A DNA stretch of 62,964 nt from Microbispora sp. H13382 (GTDB lineage: Bacteria > Actinomycetota > Actinomycetes > Streptosporangiales > Streptosporangiaceae). The position numbers and the translations under genes were made by a program. The DNA is taken from positions 1-62,964 of the forward strand of contig NZ_JABBXA010000033.1 of assembly GCF_014161445.1 (NCBI RefSeq), given 5' to 3'. Positions 41,873-50,549 of this stretch are shown one piece after another. Below the pieces are notes generated by a model. It did not search any database and was not told the origin of the DNA. It was given only the letters and a program-made list of their open reading frames with translations. Each line of letters starts with the position of its first letter. Position 1 is the stretch's first letter.

Positions 41873-44836
41873 TCAGCTCACGCCGAAGTCGGCGAAGCCG
41901 AACTGACCCGTCACGCCCGCGGCGTGGGACGTGGCGATCAGTCCCGCGTCCTGCCTGTCGGCGATGCCGGGCAGGGTCGCGGTCGGGCCGACCTTGGTCC
42001 AGGCGGTGCCGTTGGTGGAGTAGTAGCCGCTCACCTGCTCGCCGGAGCGGACGAGGCGGACCCAGGCGGGCGCCCTGATTCCCGAGACCCCGCTGAACGA
42101 GTCGAGGTAGCCGTTGCCGTCGGAGTCCCACTGGAAGGCGACCCCGTTGCCCGGCGTGACCACCATGACGGCGTACCCGGGCGACGAGCCCGTGCCGGTG
42201 ACGTCGTTGCGGAGCACGACCCCCGCCTTGGCCCAGGCGTTGGTGTTGTCCATCTGGGTGACCCGCGCGGTCACGGTCGACGTGCTCCCGGCCGCGTCGT
42301 CCCGGTAGACGACGCCGTACTCGTCGAAGGACCCGGCGGCGTCCTGCCAGATGTCGGTTCCCTCGGTGAGGATGGCGTACTCGGATCCGGCCTCCGCGAA
42401 CCGGCTCGGCACCGAGCCGTGGGCCTTCAGGGAGGTCAGCGGGTTGATCGCGGTCAGGGTCAGCGACCTGTCCACCGTGTAGCCGGTCTTGCCGGCGCTG
42501 AAGCTCACCGACGCCTTGACCGCCGCACGGCTGACCGGTGTCGTGAACGAGCCGGGTGCGGTGATCTTCCACGTCTCGGTGGCCGAGGCGCCGGCGGCGA
42601 GCCCGCGCTTCACCGGCTTGCCGATGCGTTCGGCCTGCCAGCCCTCGGGAACGGTGATCGAGACGGCCAGGTCGGCGGCCCGGCCGTCACTCACGTTCGC
42701 GATCGTGGCGGTGACGGTGGCCGAACCACCGGCGCTCACACCGGCCGGGTCGGCCGTCAGAGAGACGCCGAGCGGGGGGCGCTGCGGGTCGGGTTCGCCG
42801 CGGTACTTCCCGGTGGGACCAGCCTCGTAGACGATCCGGGCGGCCTCGGCGGGAATGTTGCCGGCGCTGATGGTCACGTTGTCCCTGACGACGTTCCCGC
42901 GCTGGCCGTTCACCAGGCCGGTGATCGCGGGGTTGGTGGAGAAGTTGCCGATCAGCGTGAGGTCACCGGTGTGGTTGCCGTTCTGGTTGTTGGCGTGCGC
43001 CCACTGCGCGGCGGTGCCGACGAACACGTTGTGGCTCGCGCTCAGATACCGGGAACCCTCGTCGAAGTACAGACCGAGCTGTCCGCTGCTCTCGCAGTAG
43101 TTCTCGTCGATCGTGCTGCGGGGTATCGCCGAGAGCGTGTAGATGCAGCCGGCGTCGAACATGGTCTGCACGACCTTGCGCACGTGGTTGCCCACCACGC
43201 GGACGTCGCTAAGAGTCGTCGGCGTGTCGTAGAGCGGCTGGAAGTCGTACAGCCCGCGGTTGATGTACTCCGGGCTGCCGCCCGGGTCGTTGGCACCCCA
43301 GCCGTAGCCGATGCCGATGCCGGTGTACGGCATGTCGGAGACGTAGTTGTGCTCGATGGCCAGCCGGGTGACGTAGCTGGCGAAGATCCCGTCCTGGTCC
43401 AGGTATTCGAGGGCGGTCGCGTAGACGCGGTTGTCACGCAGGAGGATGTCGCTGTTGACCATGCGGGGATCGGACGGGTGGTGCGCGTCCGGGCGTATGC
43501 CGCCGACCACGATGCCACCTCCGGCGCTCGCGGTGAACGTGCTCCCCACGACCGACACCTTGTGCGCGCCGAGTCCCACGCCGGTGGCGTGGGCGTTGGC
43601 GTCGTTGCCGATGCCGAGCCCGACGGAACCGAGGTTCACGAAGGTGCTGTCCACGAAGGCGATGTCCTCCGCGGCCGACACCTGCACCGCCGCGGCCGCC
43701 TGCGCCCAGTTGTTACGGGCCGCCTCGAATCCCTTGCAGCCGGAGGAGCACGAGGTGAACGCGTCCGGCGGCCGATGGGGCTGGACGCCGCTTATGAAGG
43801 CGCCGGTCTGCTGGTTCGCGTAGCCGTCGGAGGTGCCGGGGTGCAGCCAGGTGGTGCCGGTGAAGGTCAGGCCCTCGAACCGGAGGTTGCGGGCCGGTTC
43901 GTCGTAGGTGCCGCCGACCTGGACCAGCGACTCCAGCCGGGGCAGCTCGGCCCGCACCTGCGAGATGTCCTGCCCGGGGAGCGGTTTGTAGTACAGCGTT
44001 CCAGCGGTGGTATCCAGATACCACTCGCCGGGCTCATCCAGGAATTTCCTGGAATTGAGCAGGAAGAACTTCGGCGTCCGGAACGGAGCCTGGATGGCGT
44101 CGTACCCGTAGGTGTTGTTGTCCCAGGCCGGCTGCTGCATGACGACGGTGGAACCGGAGATGCTCTCCACCGGCGCGAACCGGTTGGTGAACGAGAGCAT
44201 CGCCTGGAAGTCGATGCGCTTCTGGTCGGGAAGCGTGGCGAGATAGGCGAGATCCGGGTTCCTGATGGTGAAGCCGGTGGGAGTCAGGGTGATGTCGGAC
44301 CGTGCCACGCTGATCCGTGCGCGCTGCGCGGGTTTCCCGTCCACGTAGAGCTGGCGGGTGTCGAACCCGGTGCCGACGTGGGCCTTGTAGACACCGGTGG
44401 CGGCGTCGTCGACCTCCCAACCGGTGACGGGCGTGGCACCGCTCAGCACGGGCGTGGCCCCGCGCGCGGCCGTCCAGGTGACGGTGTGCCCGTTCAGGCC
44501 GGAGTCGGCGGCGTCGAAACGCAGCGGCGAGGTCAGCCGGTAGGTCCCGTCCAGGAGTTCGACCGTGACGTCGCGCTTCCCCTCGGCCGCCGCGACACGG
44601 GCCCGTCGTTGTGCCTCCCCGAGGGTGGCCAGCGGCCGGCCCCTGTTGCCCGGGCCGTTGTCGTCGGCGTTCTTGGCTCCGGCGGGCGCCACCACGATCC
44701 TGTCGGCGGCCCCGGCCGCTTCCGCCCGGGCGGCGCCCGGCCCGGCGAACATTCCGGCGGTGATGAGTACGGCGGCGGACGCCGCGGCCGTTGTTCTTCC
44801 TTGTGGTCGTCTTCGCGGCACAGGTGACGGACGCAA
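41873..44836 (-). CDS. Secreted right-handed beta-helix enzyme, GH141-like, with NEW3 and concanavalin-like domains
   Basis: A 987-aa exported protein with signal at about 1-42. The beta-helix (about 45-685) parallels the protein at 36081 motif by motif (DVTVELLDGTYRLTSPLRF, RQLYVDGKPAQRARI, GWGANDPGG, DAGCIYTL, FDEGSRYLSASHNVF). Instead of RICIN it has a NEW3-like domain (about 690-780, VTVPEGWQAERIG) and a C-terminal DUF1349/laminin-G-like beta domain (about 795-985, AGVVLRNDV, SGYYSTNGTAWTKVG). The start is TTG 44836, supported by GAAGGAAG five bases upstream. Its start is 39 nt after the dehydratase stop on the same strand, so it looks like the last gene of the transporter operon. That placement ties its product to that importer. 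Fucose release is a guess from GH141 and from the neighbours. Confidence 0.78.
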   Translation of the reverse strand: MRPSPVPRRRPQGRTTAAASAAVLITAGMFAGPGAARAEAAGAADRIVVAPAGAKNADDNGPGNRGRPLATLGEAQRRARVAAAEGKRDVTVELLDGTYRLTSPLRFDAADSGLNGHTVTWTAARGATPVLSGATPVTGWEVDDAATGVYKAHVGTGFDTRQLYVDGKPAQRARISVARSDITLTPTGFTIRNPDLAYLATLPDQKRIDFQAMLSFTNRFAPVESISGSTVVMQQPAWDNNTYGYDAIQAPFRTPKFFLLNSRKFLDEPGEWYLDTTAGTLYYKPLPGQDISQVRAELPRLESLVQVGGTYDEPARNLRFEGLTFTGTTWLHPGTSDGYANQQTGAFISGVQPHRPPDAFTSCSSGCKGFEAARNNWAQAAAAVQVSAAEDIAFVDSTFVNLGSVGLGIGNDANAHATGVGLGAHKVSVVGSTFTASAGGGIVVGGIRPDAHHPSDPRMVNSDILLRDNRVYATALEYLDQDGIFASYVTRLAIEHNYVSDMPYTGIGIGYGWGANDPGGSPEYINRGLYDFQPLYDTPTTLSDVRVVGNHVRKVVQTMFDAGCIYTLSAIPRSTIDENYCESSGQLGLYFDEGSRYLSASHNVFVGTAAQWAHANNQNGNHTGDLTLIGNFSTNPAITGLVNGQRGNVVRDNVTISAGNIPAEAARIVYEAGPTGKYRGEPDPQRPPLGVSLTADPAGVSAGGSATVTATIANVSDGRAADLAVSITVPEGWQAERIGKPVKRGLAAGASATETWKITAPGSFTTPVSRAAVKASVSFSAGKTGYTVDRSLTLTAINPLTSLKAHGSVPSRFAEAGSEYAILTEGTDIWQDAAGSFDEYGVVYRDDAAGSTSTVTARVTQMDNTNAWAKAGVVLRNDVTGTGSSPGYAVMVVTPGNGVAFQWDSDGNGYLDSFSGVSGIRAPAWVRLVRSGEQVSGYYSTNGTAWTKVGPTATLPGIADRQDAGLIATSHAAGVTGQFGFADFGVS

Positions 44837-44875
44837 GTTTCTTCCTTTCTTCCGGCACTGCGTGCGCAGGGACGG

Positions 44876-46102
44876 TCAGCGCCGGACGGTGTGAGACACA
44901 TCGTCGGCCGGCCGCGTGCGAGGGGTGAGCTGGTGTGGCTGTGCGGGGTGACCGTGGTCGGCCACGGAAAGCAGCCGCCGACCGGCGTGCTCCGGCCGGA
45001 TGTGGGGGCCGTCGGCGGCCCTGGCGTCCGGCCGGCGGGTGAACGCACTGATCGCCCGCTCGTCGATCGTGATACCGAGACCCGGCGCGTCTCCGAGGAC
45101 GAAGGCGCCGTCCTCGACGTACAGGTCGAGCGACACGCCGAGCGGCGGGTGCAGGTCCTGCAACTCGCTGGCCATGTGGTTGGGCACCGACGTCGCGGCG
45201 TGCAGCAGCCCGACCGGCGTGTTGCCGATCGGGCTGACCGGCAGGTCGTGGGCGTGCGCCAGGGCGGCAACCCGGAGGAAGTGGGACACCCCCCAGACGG
45301 CGGCCGTCTGGACGATGTCGACCGCCCCCGCGGCCAGCAGCGGACGGAACTGCTCGAGCCCGGTGAGGTTCTCCCCCGTGGCGACGGAGGCGCGGACGCC
45401 ACGGCCGACGACGGACAGCCCTTCGGCGTCCCACCGCCGGACCGGTTCTTCGATCCAGGTGAGATCCAGCGTGCGCTCGAGCTCACAGACGTGCCGGACC
45501 GCCTGCTTGCGCGTCCAGGCCTCGTTCACGTCGAGCATCAGGCCCGGCCGCGATCCGTGCCCGGCCTCGGTCAGGACGTCCCGTACCAGGGTCAGGCGGT
45601 GCCGGTCGCGTTCGATGTCGAGGCCGCCCTTGATCTTGGCGGCGCGCAGGCCGTGCTGGGCGTAGACCTGGTAGGCCGAGACGAGCTCGTCATCGGTCAG
45701 GCCGATGTCCAGGCCGGAGGCGTAGGCGGGAACCCGCCTGTCGAGTCCGCCCAGCAGACGCCAGAGCGGTTCGCCGGCCGCCTGCGCCTTGATGTCCCAC
45801 AGGGCGGTGTCGAGCGCGCCGATCGTGCCGAACACGGCGCCCGCGTGCCCCGCCTTGAAGGTCTGCCGCAGCATGCGGTCGTAGAGCGCCGTGACGCCGC
45901 GCGGATCCTCGCCCTCGATCGCGGCGAACACGGCGTCGATGTTCACGTGCGGCCCGAGGCCGACGCCGGTGATCCCCTCGTCGGTGTCCACCATGACGAT
46001 CGGCACCGAGACGACCCCGTCGGCGAAGACGCCGTTGGCGTCGCCGACGGGACGACCCCATTCCTGGACCGTCGTCGTGGTCCGATACCCCGTGATCCTC
46101 AT
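44876..46102 (-). CDS. Enolase-superfamily (mandelate racemase/muconate lactonizing) dehydratase, possibly acting on an acid sugar
   Basis: A 408-aa cytoplasmic enzyme with the enolase-superfamily capping domain and TIM barrel. Visible residues are the K-x-K base K156/K158 (AAKIKGG) and metal ligands D191 (LDVNEAW), E218 or E219 (WIEEP) and E244 (TGENLTG). At the end of strand 7, where acid-sugar dehydratases usually have His (SPHG), this protein has SPIGNTP with a His further on, so the subgroup is uncertain. L-fuconate, rhamnonate or galactonate dehydratase activity is possible. A His- and Arg-rich tail of about 45 residues extends beyond the usual end. One base separates its ATG from the permease stop. 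Confidence 0.82.
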   Translation of the reverse strand: MRITGYRTTTTVQEWGRPVGDANGVFADGVVSVPIVMVDTDEGITGVGLGPHVNIDAVFAAIEGEDPRGVTALYDRMLRQTFKAGHAGAVFGTIGALDTALWDIKAQAAGEPLWRLLGGLDRRVPAYASGLDIGLTDDELVSAYQVYAQHGLRAAKIKGGLDIERDRHRLTLVRDVLTEAGHGSRPGLMLDVNEAWTRKQAVRHVCELERTLDLTWIEEPVRRWDAEGLSVVGRGVRASVATGENLTGLEQFRPLLAAGAVDIVQTAAVWGVSHFLRVAALAHAHDLPVSPIGNTPVGLLHAATSVPNHMASELQDLHPPLGVSLDLYVEDGAFVLGDAPGLGITIDERAISAFTRRPDARAADGPHIRPEHAGRRLLSVADHGHPAQPHQLTPRTRPADDVSHTVRR

Positions 46103-46103
46103 G

Positions 46104-46931
46104 TCAGCCCTTCGTGGAACCTGCGGTGACGCCGTCGGCGATCCGCCGCTGCAGAAACAGATAGATCATCAGTACGGGTACCGCGGCGATCAGGACTCCC
46201 GAGGCGAAGGTGGGGATGTCGTCCGAGTACTGTCCACGCAGCGAGTTGACCCCGATCATGAGGGTGCGATGCTCCGGCGACGGCATCATCAGCAGGGAGA
46301 TGAGCACGTCGTTCCAGCAGAACAGGGTGTCGAGGATGCCGACGGACAGCAGCGCGGGAACGCCCAGCGGGAGCATGATCCGCCGGTAGACCCCGTACAC
46401 CGTGTTCCCGTCGATCCTGGCCGCGTCGACGATCTCCGCCGGAACGGTCCTGTAGTGGCTCGTCATCAGGAAGACGGTGAACGGGAGGAACTGCGCGACG
46501 TAGGCCAGGATCAGTCCCGGATAGGTGTCGACGAGCCCGCTGTCCGCCATGACCCTGGTGAGCGGCACCATGATCACCTGGAAGGGGACGAACAGCCCCG
46601 CGAGACACCCCAGGAAGATGACGGTCGAGCCGCGGAACCGCAGCCGGCTCAGCGCGAAGCCCGCCATCGACCCCAGCAGCAGAAGAAGGAGCACCGACAA
46701 GGTCACCACGATGAACGAGTTGGCGAAGTACCGCGCCATCCCGGCGCCGGCCCACGCCTCGGCGATGTTGTCCCAGCGCGGGGAGCCCGCCGGGGAGAAC
46801 CGGTCGAGGACGTAGTCGCGGCGGGTCTTCATCGCGACGTTGGCGGTGAACACGAGGGGATAGATCGTCGCCAGCGCGAGGGCGGCCATCGGAACGGCGG
46901 CCGCCCACCTGGCCAGGCGCATACCGCGCAT
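46104..46931 (-). CDS. MalG-type carbohydrate ABC transporter permease
   Basis: A 275-aa membrane protein with six spans and the EAA loop IVDAARIDGNTVYGVYRRIMLPLGVP. It ends with RRIADGVTAGSTKG, typical of this family. Its ATG overlaps the stop of the MalF-type gene by one base (TGATG), indicating coupled translation. It forms the pore with the MalF-type partner. No ATPase gene is in the operon. Confidence 0.92.
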   Translation of the reverse strand: MRGMRLARWAAAVPMAALALATIYPLVFTANVAMKTRRDYVLDRFSPAGSPRWDNIAEAWAGAGMARYFANSFIVVTLSVLLLLLLGSMAGFALSRLRFRGSTVIFLGCLAGLFVPFQVIMVPLTRVMADSGLVDTYPGLILAYVAQFLPFTVFLMTSHYRTVPAEIVDAARIDGNTVYGVYRRIMLPLGVPALLSVGILDTLFCWNDVLISLLMMPSPEHRTLMIGVNSLRGQYSDDIPTFASGVLIAAVPVLMIYLFLQRRIADGVTAGSTKG

Positions 46932-47905
46932 CAGTCCTGCCTCCCCGCGCGGCGGAGCAGGCTGATCTGCAGGAGCCCCACCACGAGCATGACGACGAAG
47001 AGAACCGTCGACGCGGCCGAGGCGAGCGCCGGCCGGTTCATCTGCCCCTGCTCGTGCCAGATGTAGTACTCCGGCAGGTAGGTCGACCCTTCCGGGCCCC
47101 CGCTGGTCATGACGAAGAGCAGGCCGAACATGGACGTCAGCATCCCGATCATCGTGGTCACGAAGACGAACTGGATGGTGCGCGTCAGGCTCGGGATGAT
47201 CACGTGCCAGATGACGCGGCCGAGCGACGCGCCGTCCACCCGGGCGGCGTCCAGCAGCGAGGCGTCAAGAGTGCTGAATCCGGCGAGGAACACGACCAGC
47301 GACATCCCGAAGGTCGCCCATATGTGCACGCCGACCACCGTGAACATGGCGATGTCCGGATCGCCGAGCCAATCGACCGGTCCCAGGCCGATCGCCCCGA
47401 GAGCGGCGTTCACCGGGCCGTCGTACCCCAGCATGAGGTTGAAGATCGCCCCGACGATCACCGGCGAGAGCACGGCAGGGAAGAAGTACACGCTGCGGTA
47501 GACCCGGTTGCCCGGCACGCGCAGATAGATGAAGGTCGCGAGCAGGCCCGGGATCGCCACCGCCACGGGAAGCAGCAGCACCAGCAGCCCGACGTTGCCC
47601 AGCGCGGTGCGGAACAACGGGTCGTCGGCCAGCTCCAGGTAGTTGCCCAGGCCTACGGGGGTCCCGTTGAGCTCGCCGTCACCGGTGAAGGAGAAGTTGA
47701 CGCCAAGGACGAGCGGCCACAGCCGCAGCACCACGATGATCAGTACGGCCGGGGCCACCAGGACGTAGGGCGCGAGGCGCTCGGCGAGCGCCCCGCGGGT
47801 GGGCGTGCGGGCGTTCCCGCGGCGCCCCCGCCGCTCCGTCGTCGCCGCGTCGGTGCGCCCGGAGCCGGCCGGGCGCACCGACGGCGGCGAACCTTTGACC
47901 GGCAC
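46931..47905 (-). CDS. MalF-type carbohydrate ABC transporter permease
   Basis: A 324-aa membrane protein with a basic N-terminal tail of about 45 residues, six spans and the EAA loop LLDAARVDGASLGRVIWHVIIPSLTR. The GTG start at 47905 lies four bases after the binding-protein stop. Upstream in-frame alternatives overlap that gene and were rejected. Same transporter as its neighbours. Confidence 0.9.
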   Translation of the reverse strand: MPVKGSPPSVRPAGSGRTDAATTERRGRRGNARTPTRGALAERLAPYVLVAPAVLIIVVLRLWPLVLGVNFSFTGDGELNGTPVGLGNYLELADDPLFRTALGNVGLLVLLLPVAVAIPGLLATFIYLRVPGNRVYRSVYFFPAVLSPVIVGAIFNLMLGYDGPVNAALGAIGLGPVDWLGDPDIAMFTVVGVHIWATFGMSLVVFLAGFSTLDASLLDAARVDGASLGRVIWHVIIPSLTRTIQFVFVTTMIGMLTSMFGLLFVMTSGGPEGSTYLPEYYIWHEQGQMNRPALASAASTVLFVVMLVVGLLQISLLRRAGRQD

Positions 47906-47909
47906 GCGA

Positions 47910-49190
47910 TCAGCCCGCCCGGTCGGAGGCGGCCAGCTGCTCCACGACCTCGTCCACCGTGGCCGACCCGCTCAGGAGCTGCTGGGACAGTCTTCCCATC
48001 AGGTCCAGGGTCTTGGAGGACAGCGCGACGTGCAGGGCGGGCTTGCCGGTCTTGATCTCCTGCACGATCCCGCCGACGGCCGGACCGGCCTGGGAGACGT
48101 CGATGGTCGTGTCGGACGCGATCGCGCCGGCCTTGGCGTAGAACGCGGTCAGCGCCTCGGTCGAGGTCAGGGATCGCACCAGGTCGGCGGCCAGTTGCGG
48201 GTCCTTCGTCCACTTCGCGACCGCGTAGCCGATGCCGCCGTCGTACGGCAGGCTCGGGGTGGCCCCTTCCGAGGCGACCGGGGCCTGCATGACGCCGAGC
48301 TTGTCGGGCGGCAGGAACTCGGAGAAGTCCTTCCAGTGTCCGATGTCCGACATCAGCCCGATGATGTGCGCGGCCTTGCCGGTCTCGAAGACCGTGAAGA
48401 TGTCGGTGAACATCGCCGTGGAATTGGCGCCCTTGTTGTTCAGCCCCTTGTCCTGGGCCTCCTTCCACAGCTCGAAGATCCGCCGTACGTGCGGTGAGGA
48501 CCAGTCGCGCTTCCCGGCGATCCAGTCGTCGTACTCCTGAGGCGTCAGGATGCCGGATCCGAGGCCCGACATCCAGAACTGGATTCCGGCGCCTTCCTTG
48601 TTGCCCAGCGCGAAGCACGTGGCCCCGGTCGCCTTCTTGATGGCCGCGCAGGAGTCGAGGAGCTCGTCCCAGGTCGCGGGCGGTTTCGCCGGGTCGAGTC
48701 CGGCCTTCTCGTAGAGCGCCTTGTTGTAGTAGATGGGGTGTCCCTGCAGGGTCACCGGCGCGGCGTAGATCTTGCCGTCCTTGCCGAACGCCTCCCAGCC
48801 CGCCAGCCGGCTCTTGTCCTCGGCCACGTACTGGTCCAGCGGCAGGAGCGCGTCGGTCCGGTCGCGGATCTGCCCGCCGCCGTTGAAGAGCATGACGTCG
48901 GGCCCCTTGCCGGACTGGATCGCCGTGCCGAGCAGGGTGTAGTACTGGTCGAACGGCTGGGCCACGAACTCCACCGTGACGCCGGGATGCCGCGCGGCGA
49001 AGTCGGCCTTCGCCTTCTCGATATAGGTCGCGGCCGCCGGTTCACTGGACTTCCAGTCCCAGACCACGAGCTTCTGCTGCTGCTTCTGCGGCGACTCTCC
49101 GGACGGAGACTCCGTTCTCGCCGCGCTCCCACAGCCGGTCACGGCCAGTCCCGCGACCATCAGGACCGCCCACCACCGCTGCTGTCTCAT
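47910..49190 (-). CDS. Carbohydrate ABC transporter substrate-binding lipoprotein
   Basis: A 426-aa lipoprotein with lipobox VTGC near residue 20, then a polar Gln-rich tether. MalE-like type II binding fold (LVVWDWKSSEPAAATYIEKAKADF, GKIYAAPVTLQGHPIYYNKALYEKAGL, YDGGIGYAVAKW). It is the first gene of an operon that continues with MalF, MalG, the enolase-superfamily enzyme and the GH141-like enzyme. A palindromic GntR-type operator at 49251 lies between it and the divergent GntR gene. Ligand is unknown; neighbours suggest a deoxy- or acid sugar. Confidence 0.92.
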   Translation of the reverse strand: MRQQRWWAVLMVAGLAVTGCGSAARTESPSGESPQKQQQKLVVWDWKSSEPAAATYIEKAKADFAARHPGVTVEFVAQPFDQYYTLLGTAIQSGKGPDVMLFNGGGQIRDRTDALLPLDQYVAEDKSRLAGWEAFGKDGKIYAAPVTLQGHPIYYNKALYEKAGLDPAKPPATWDELLDSCAAIKKATGATCFALGNKEGAGIQFWMSGLGSGILTPQEYDDWIAGKRDWSSPHVRRIFELWKEAQDKGLNNKGANSTAMFTDIFTVFETGKAAHIIGLMSDIGHWKDFSEFLPPDKLGVMQAPVASEGATPSLPYDGGIGYAVAKWTKDPQLAADLVRSLTSTEALTAFYAKAGAIASDTTIDVSQAGPAVGGIVQEIKTGKPALHVALSSKTLDLMGRLSQQLLSGSATVDEVVEQLAASDRAG

Positions 49191-49250
49191 CGCTGCTCGC
49201 TTTCAGGAGCGGCCGACCTGCCCGGCCGATCTGGCGAAACGTAACTCGTA

Positions 49251-49265
49251 TGACGTATTACGTCA
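49251..49265. promoter_or_regulatory. GntR-type operator
   Basis: TGACGTATTACGTCA is a perfect 7+1+7 palindrome between the divergent binding-protein gene (start 49190) and GntR gene (start 49324). Its size and place fit a FadR-subfamily operator controlling both directions. Confidence 0.7.
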
Positions 49266-49323
49266 ATAGTGGTCACCTATACTGGCGCGGTGGCGCTGTT
49301 CGTTGGGCCACACGGAGGGGGAT

Positions 49324-50094
49324 ATGACGGCATCGCAGGACACCGCCGGGGGCGTGCCGGCATCCCCCGCGTGGGTACGGCGCCCGGCCAGCCTCGCCCG
49401 GGCGGTGACGGCCGAGCTGGTGGAACGCATCGTCCGCGGCGTGCACCCGCCGGGAACGCCGCTGCCTCCCGAGCCCGCGCTGTGCGAGGCGTTCTCCGTG
49501 AGCCGCACGGTCGTCCGCGAGGCCGTGAAAGTCCTGCAGGAGAAGGGGCTCGTGCAGGTCCGCCAGGGCGCCGGCACCATGGTGACGCCCCCGGCGATGT
49601 GGGACATGCTCGACGAGCTCGTCCTCGCCGCGACCATCGCCGAGGACGAGACCCTGGCGATACTCGACGACGTCGTCGTCACACGGCGCGTGCTGGAGTC
49701 CGACATGGCGAACGTCGCCGCCCGCCTGGCCGGGCCGGACACGATCGAGCGGTTGCGCGCGCTGGTGGACCGGATGGACGAGCTCGTGGACGACCACGTC
49801 ACCTACGCGGACAGCGACCGCGCCTTCCACGACACGATCATGCAGGCGTCCGGGAACCGCATCGCCCGCGGCGTCGTACGGGCGCTGGAGAAGCAGGTCA
49901 TCCACACCGCCCGGTACACGGGCCGGACCGAGCGGGCCCTGTGCGTGGCGTCGAACCTCGGTCACCGCCGCATCTACGAACGCATCGCCGCCCACGATCC
50001 CGACGGCGCCGCCGAGGCGATGTTCAACCACATCACCGAGGCCTGGGTCGTCCGCCGCAGCGGACCCGCCGACCCCGTACGGCTGCGGCGCTGA
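49324..50094 (+). CDS. GntR-family (FadR subfamily) regulator of the second MalFG-type operon
   Basis: A 256-aa regulator. Winged HTH at about residues 25-95 (AELVERIVRGVHPPGTPLPPEPALCEAFSVSRTVVREAVKVL, GAGTMVTPP) and FCD domain at about 110-245 (VVTRRVLESDMANVAARL, DRAFHDTIMQASGNRIARG, HRRIYERIAAHDPDGA). ATG 49324 follows GGAGGGG. It is divergent from the transporter operon across the palindrome TGACGTATTACGTCA, so it should repress that operon and itself. The esterase gene follows downstream on the same strand, with a TGAAAGTTTCA palindrome in between. Confidence 0.9.
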   Translation: MTASQDTAGGVPASPAWVRRPASLARAVTAELVERIVRGVHPPGTPLPPEPALCEAFSVSRTVVREAVKVLQEKGLVQVRQGAGTMVTPPAMWDMLDELVLAATIAEDETLAILDDVVVTRRVLESDMANVAARLAGPDTIERLRALVDRMDELVDDHVTYADSDRAFHDTIMQASGNRIARGVVRALEKQVIHTARYTGRTERALCVASNLGHRRIYERIAAHDPDGAAEAMFNHITEAWVVRRSGPADPVRLRR

Positions 50095-50113
50095 CGCCGG
50101 AGTTCACGTCCTC

Positions 50114-50148
50114 GCAAACGATTCGACCCCGGGGGAGTGAAAGTTTCA
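50114..50148. promoter_or_regulatory. Degenerate LacI-type site followed by TGAAANTTTCA palindrome
   Basis: GCAAACGATTCG (50114-50125) resembles CGAAACGATTCG at 53293. Thirteen bases later TGAAAGTTTCA (50138-50148) is a perfect palindrome. Both lie about 110 bp upstream of the esterase promoter. Confidence 0.5.
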
Positions 50149-50249
50149 GCGCGGCCCGTCGGCGGCGACCACGGCCGCTTCCCCTGGCCAGACGCGGGAG
50201 CGGCCGGTCGTCCGGGGCGGGAACCCCGTGACGCCTGGCAGTCCGAGCC

Positions 50250-50277
50250 TTGACAGGTCCGGTCACGGTCATATTTG
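50250..50277 (+). promoter_or_regulatory. Predicted promoter of the CE1-like esterase gene
   Basis: -35 TTGACA (50250-50255), 16-nt spacer, -10-like TATTTG (50272-50277). Surrounding bases (GAGCCTTGACAGG and TATTTGCT) match the promoter block at 39944. The leader to 50550 is about 270 nt and shows no other feature. Confidence 0.5.
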
Positions 50278-50549
50278 CTCCGCTGCACCATCGCCTCCGT
50301 CCCCGCCGTCCGGAAGAAAGGAAATCCGATCGGGGCGTTGGGTGAGCGCTAACACCGGATGCTTCGACCGGCCGGCACACGCGTGGACCGGCGATCCGAT
50401 CGCGCACGGGACGCCGGCGACGGCGGACCGGAATTCGCCGGGCCAGAGACCGGACACGCCGGTCCGGCCGGGCCCTCTCACCTCAGGAAAACGCCGGAAC
50501 GAACGGCTACCTCATTTACGTATGTCTCCATGAGAAAGGAGCTTGCGTG

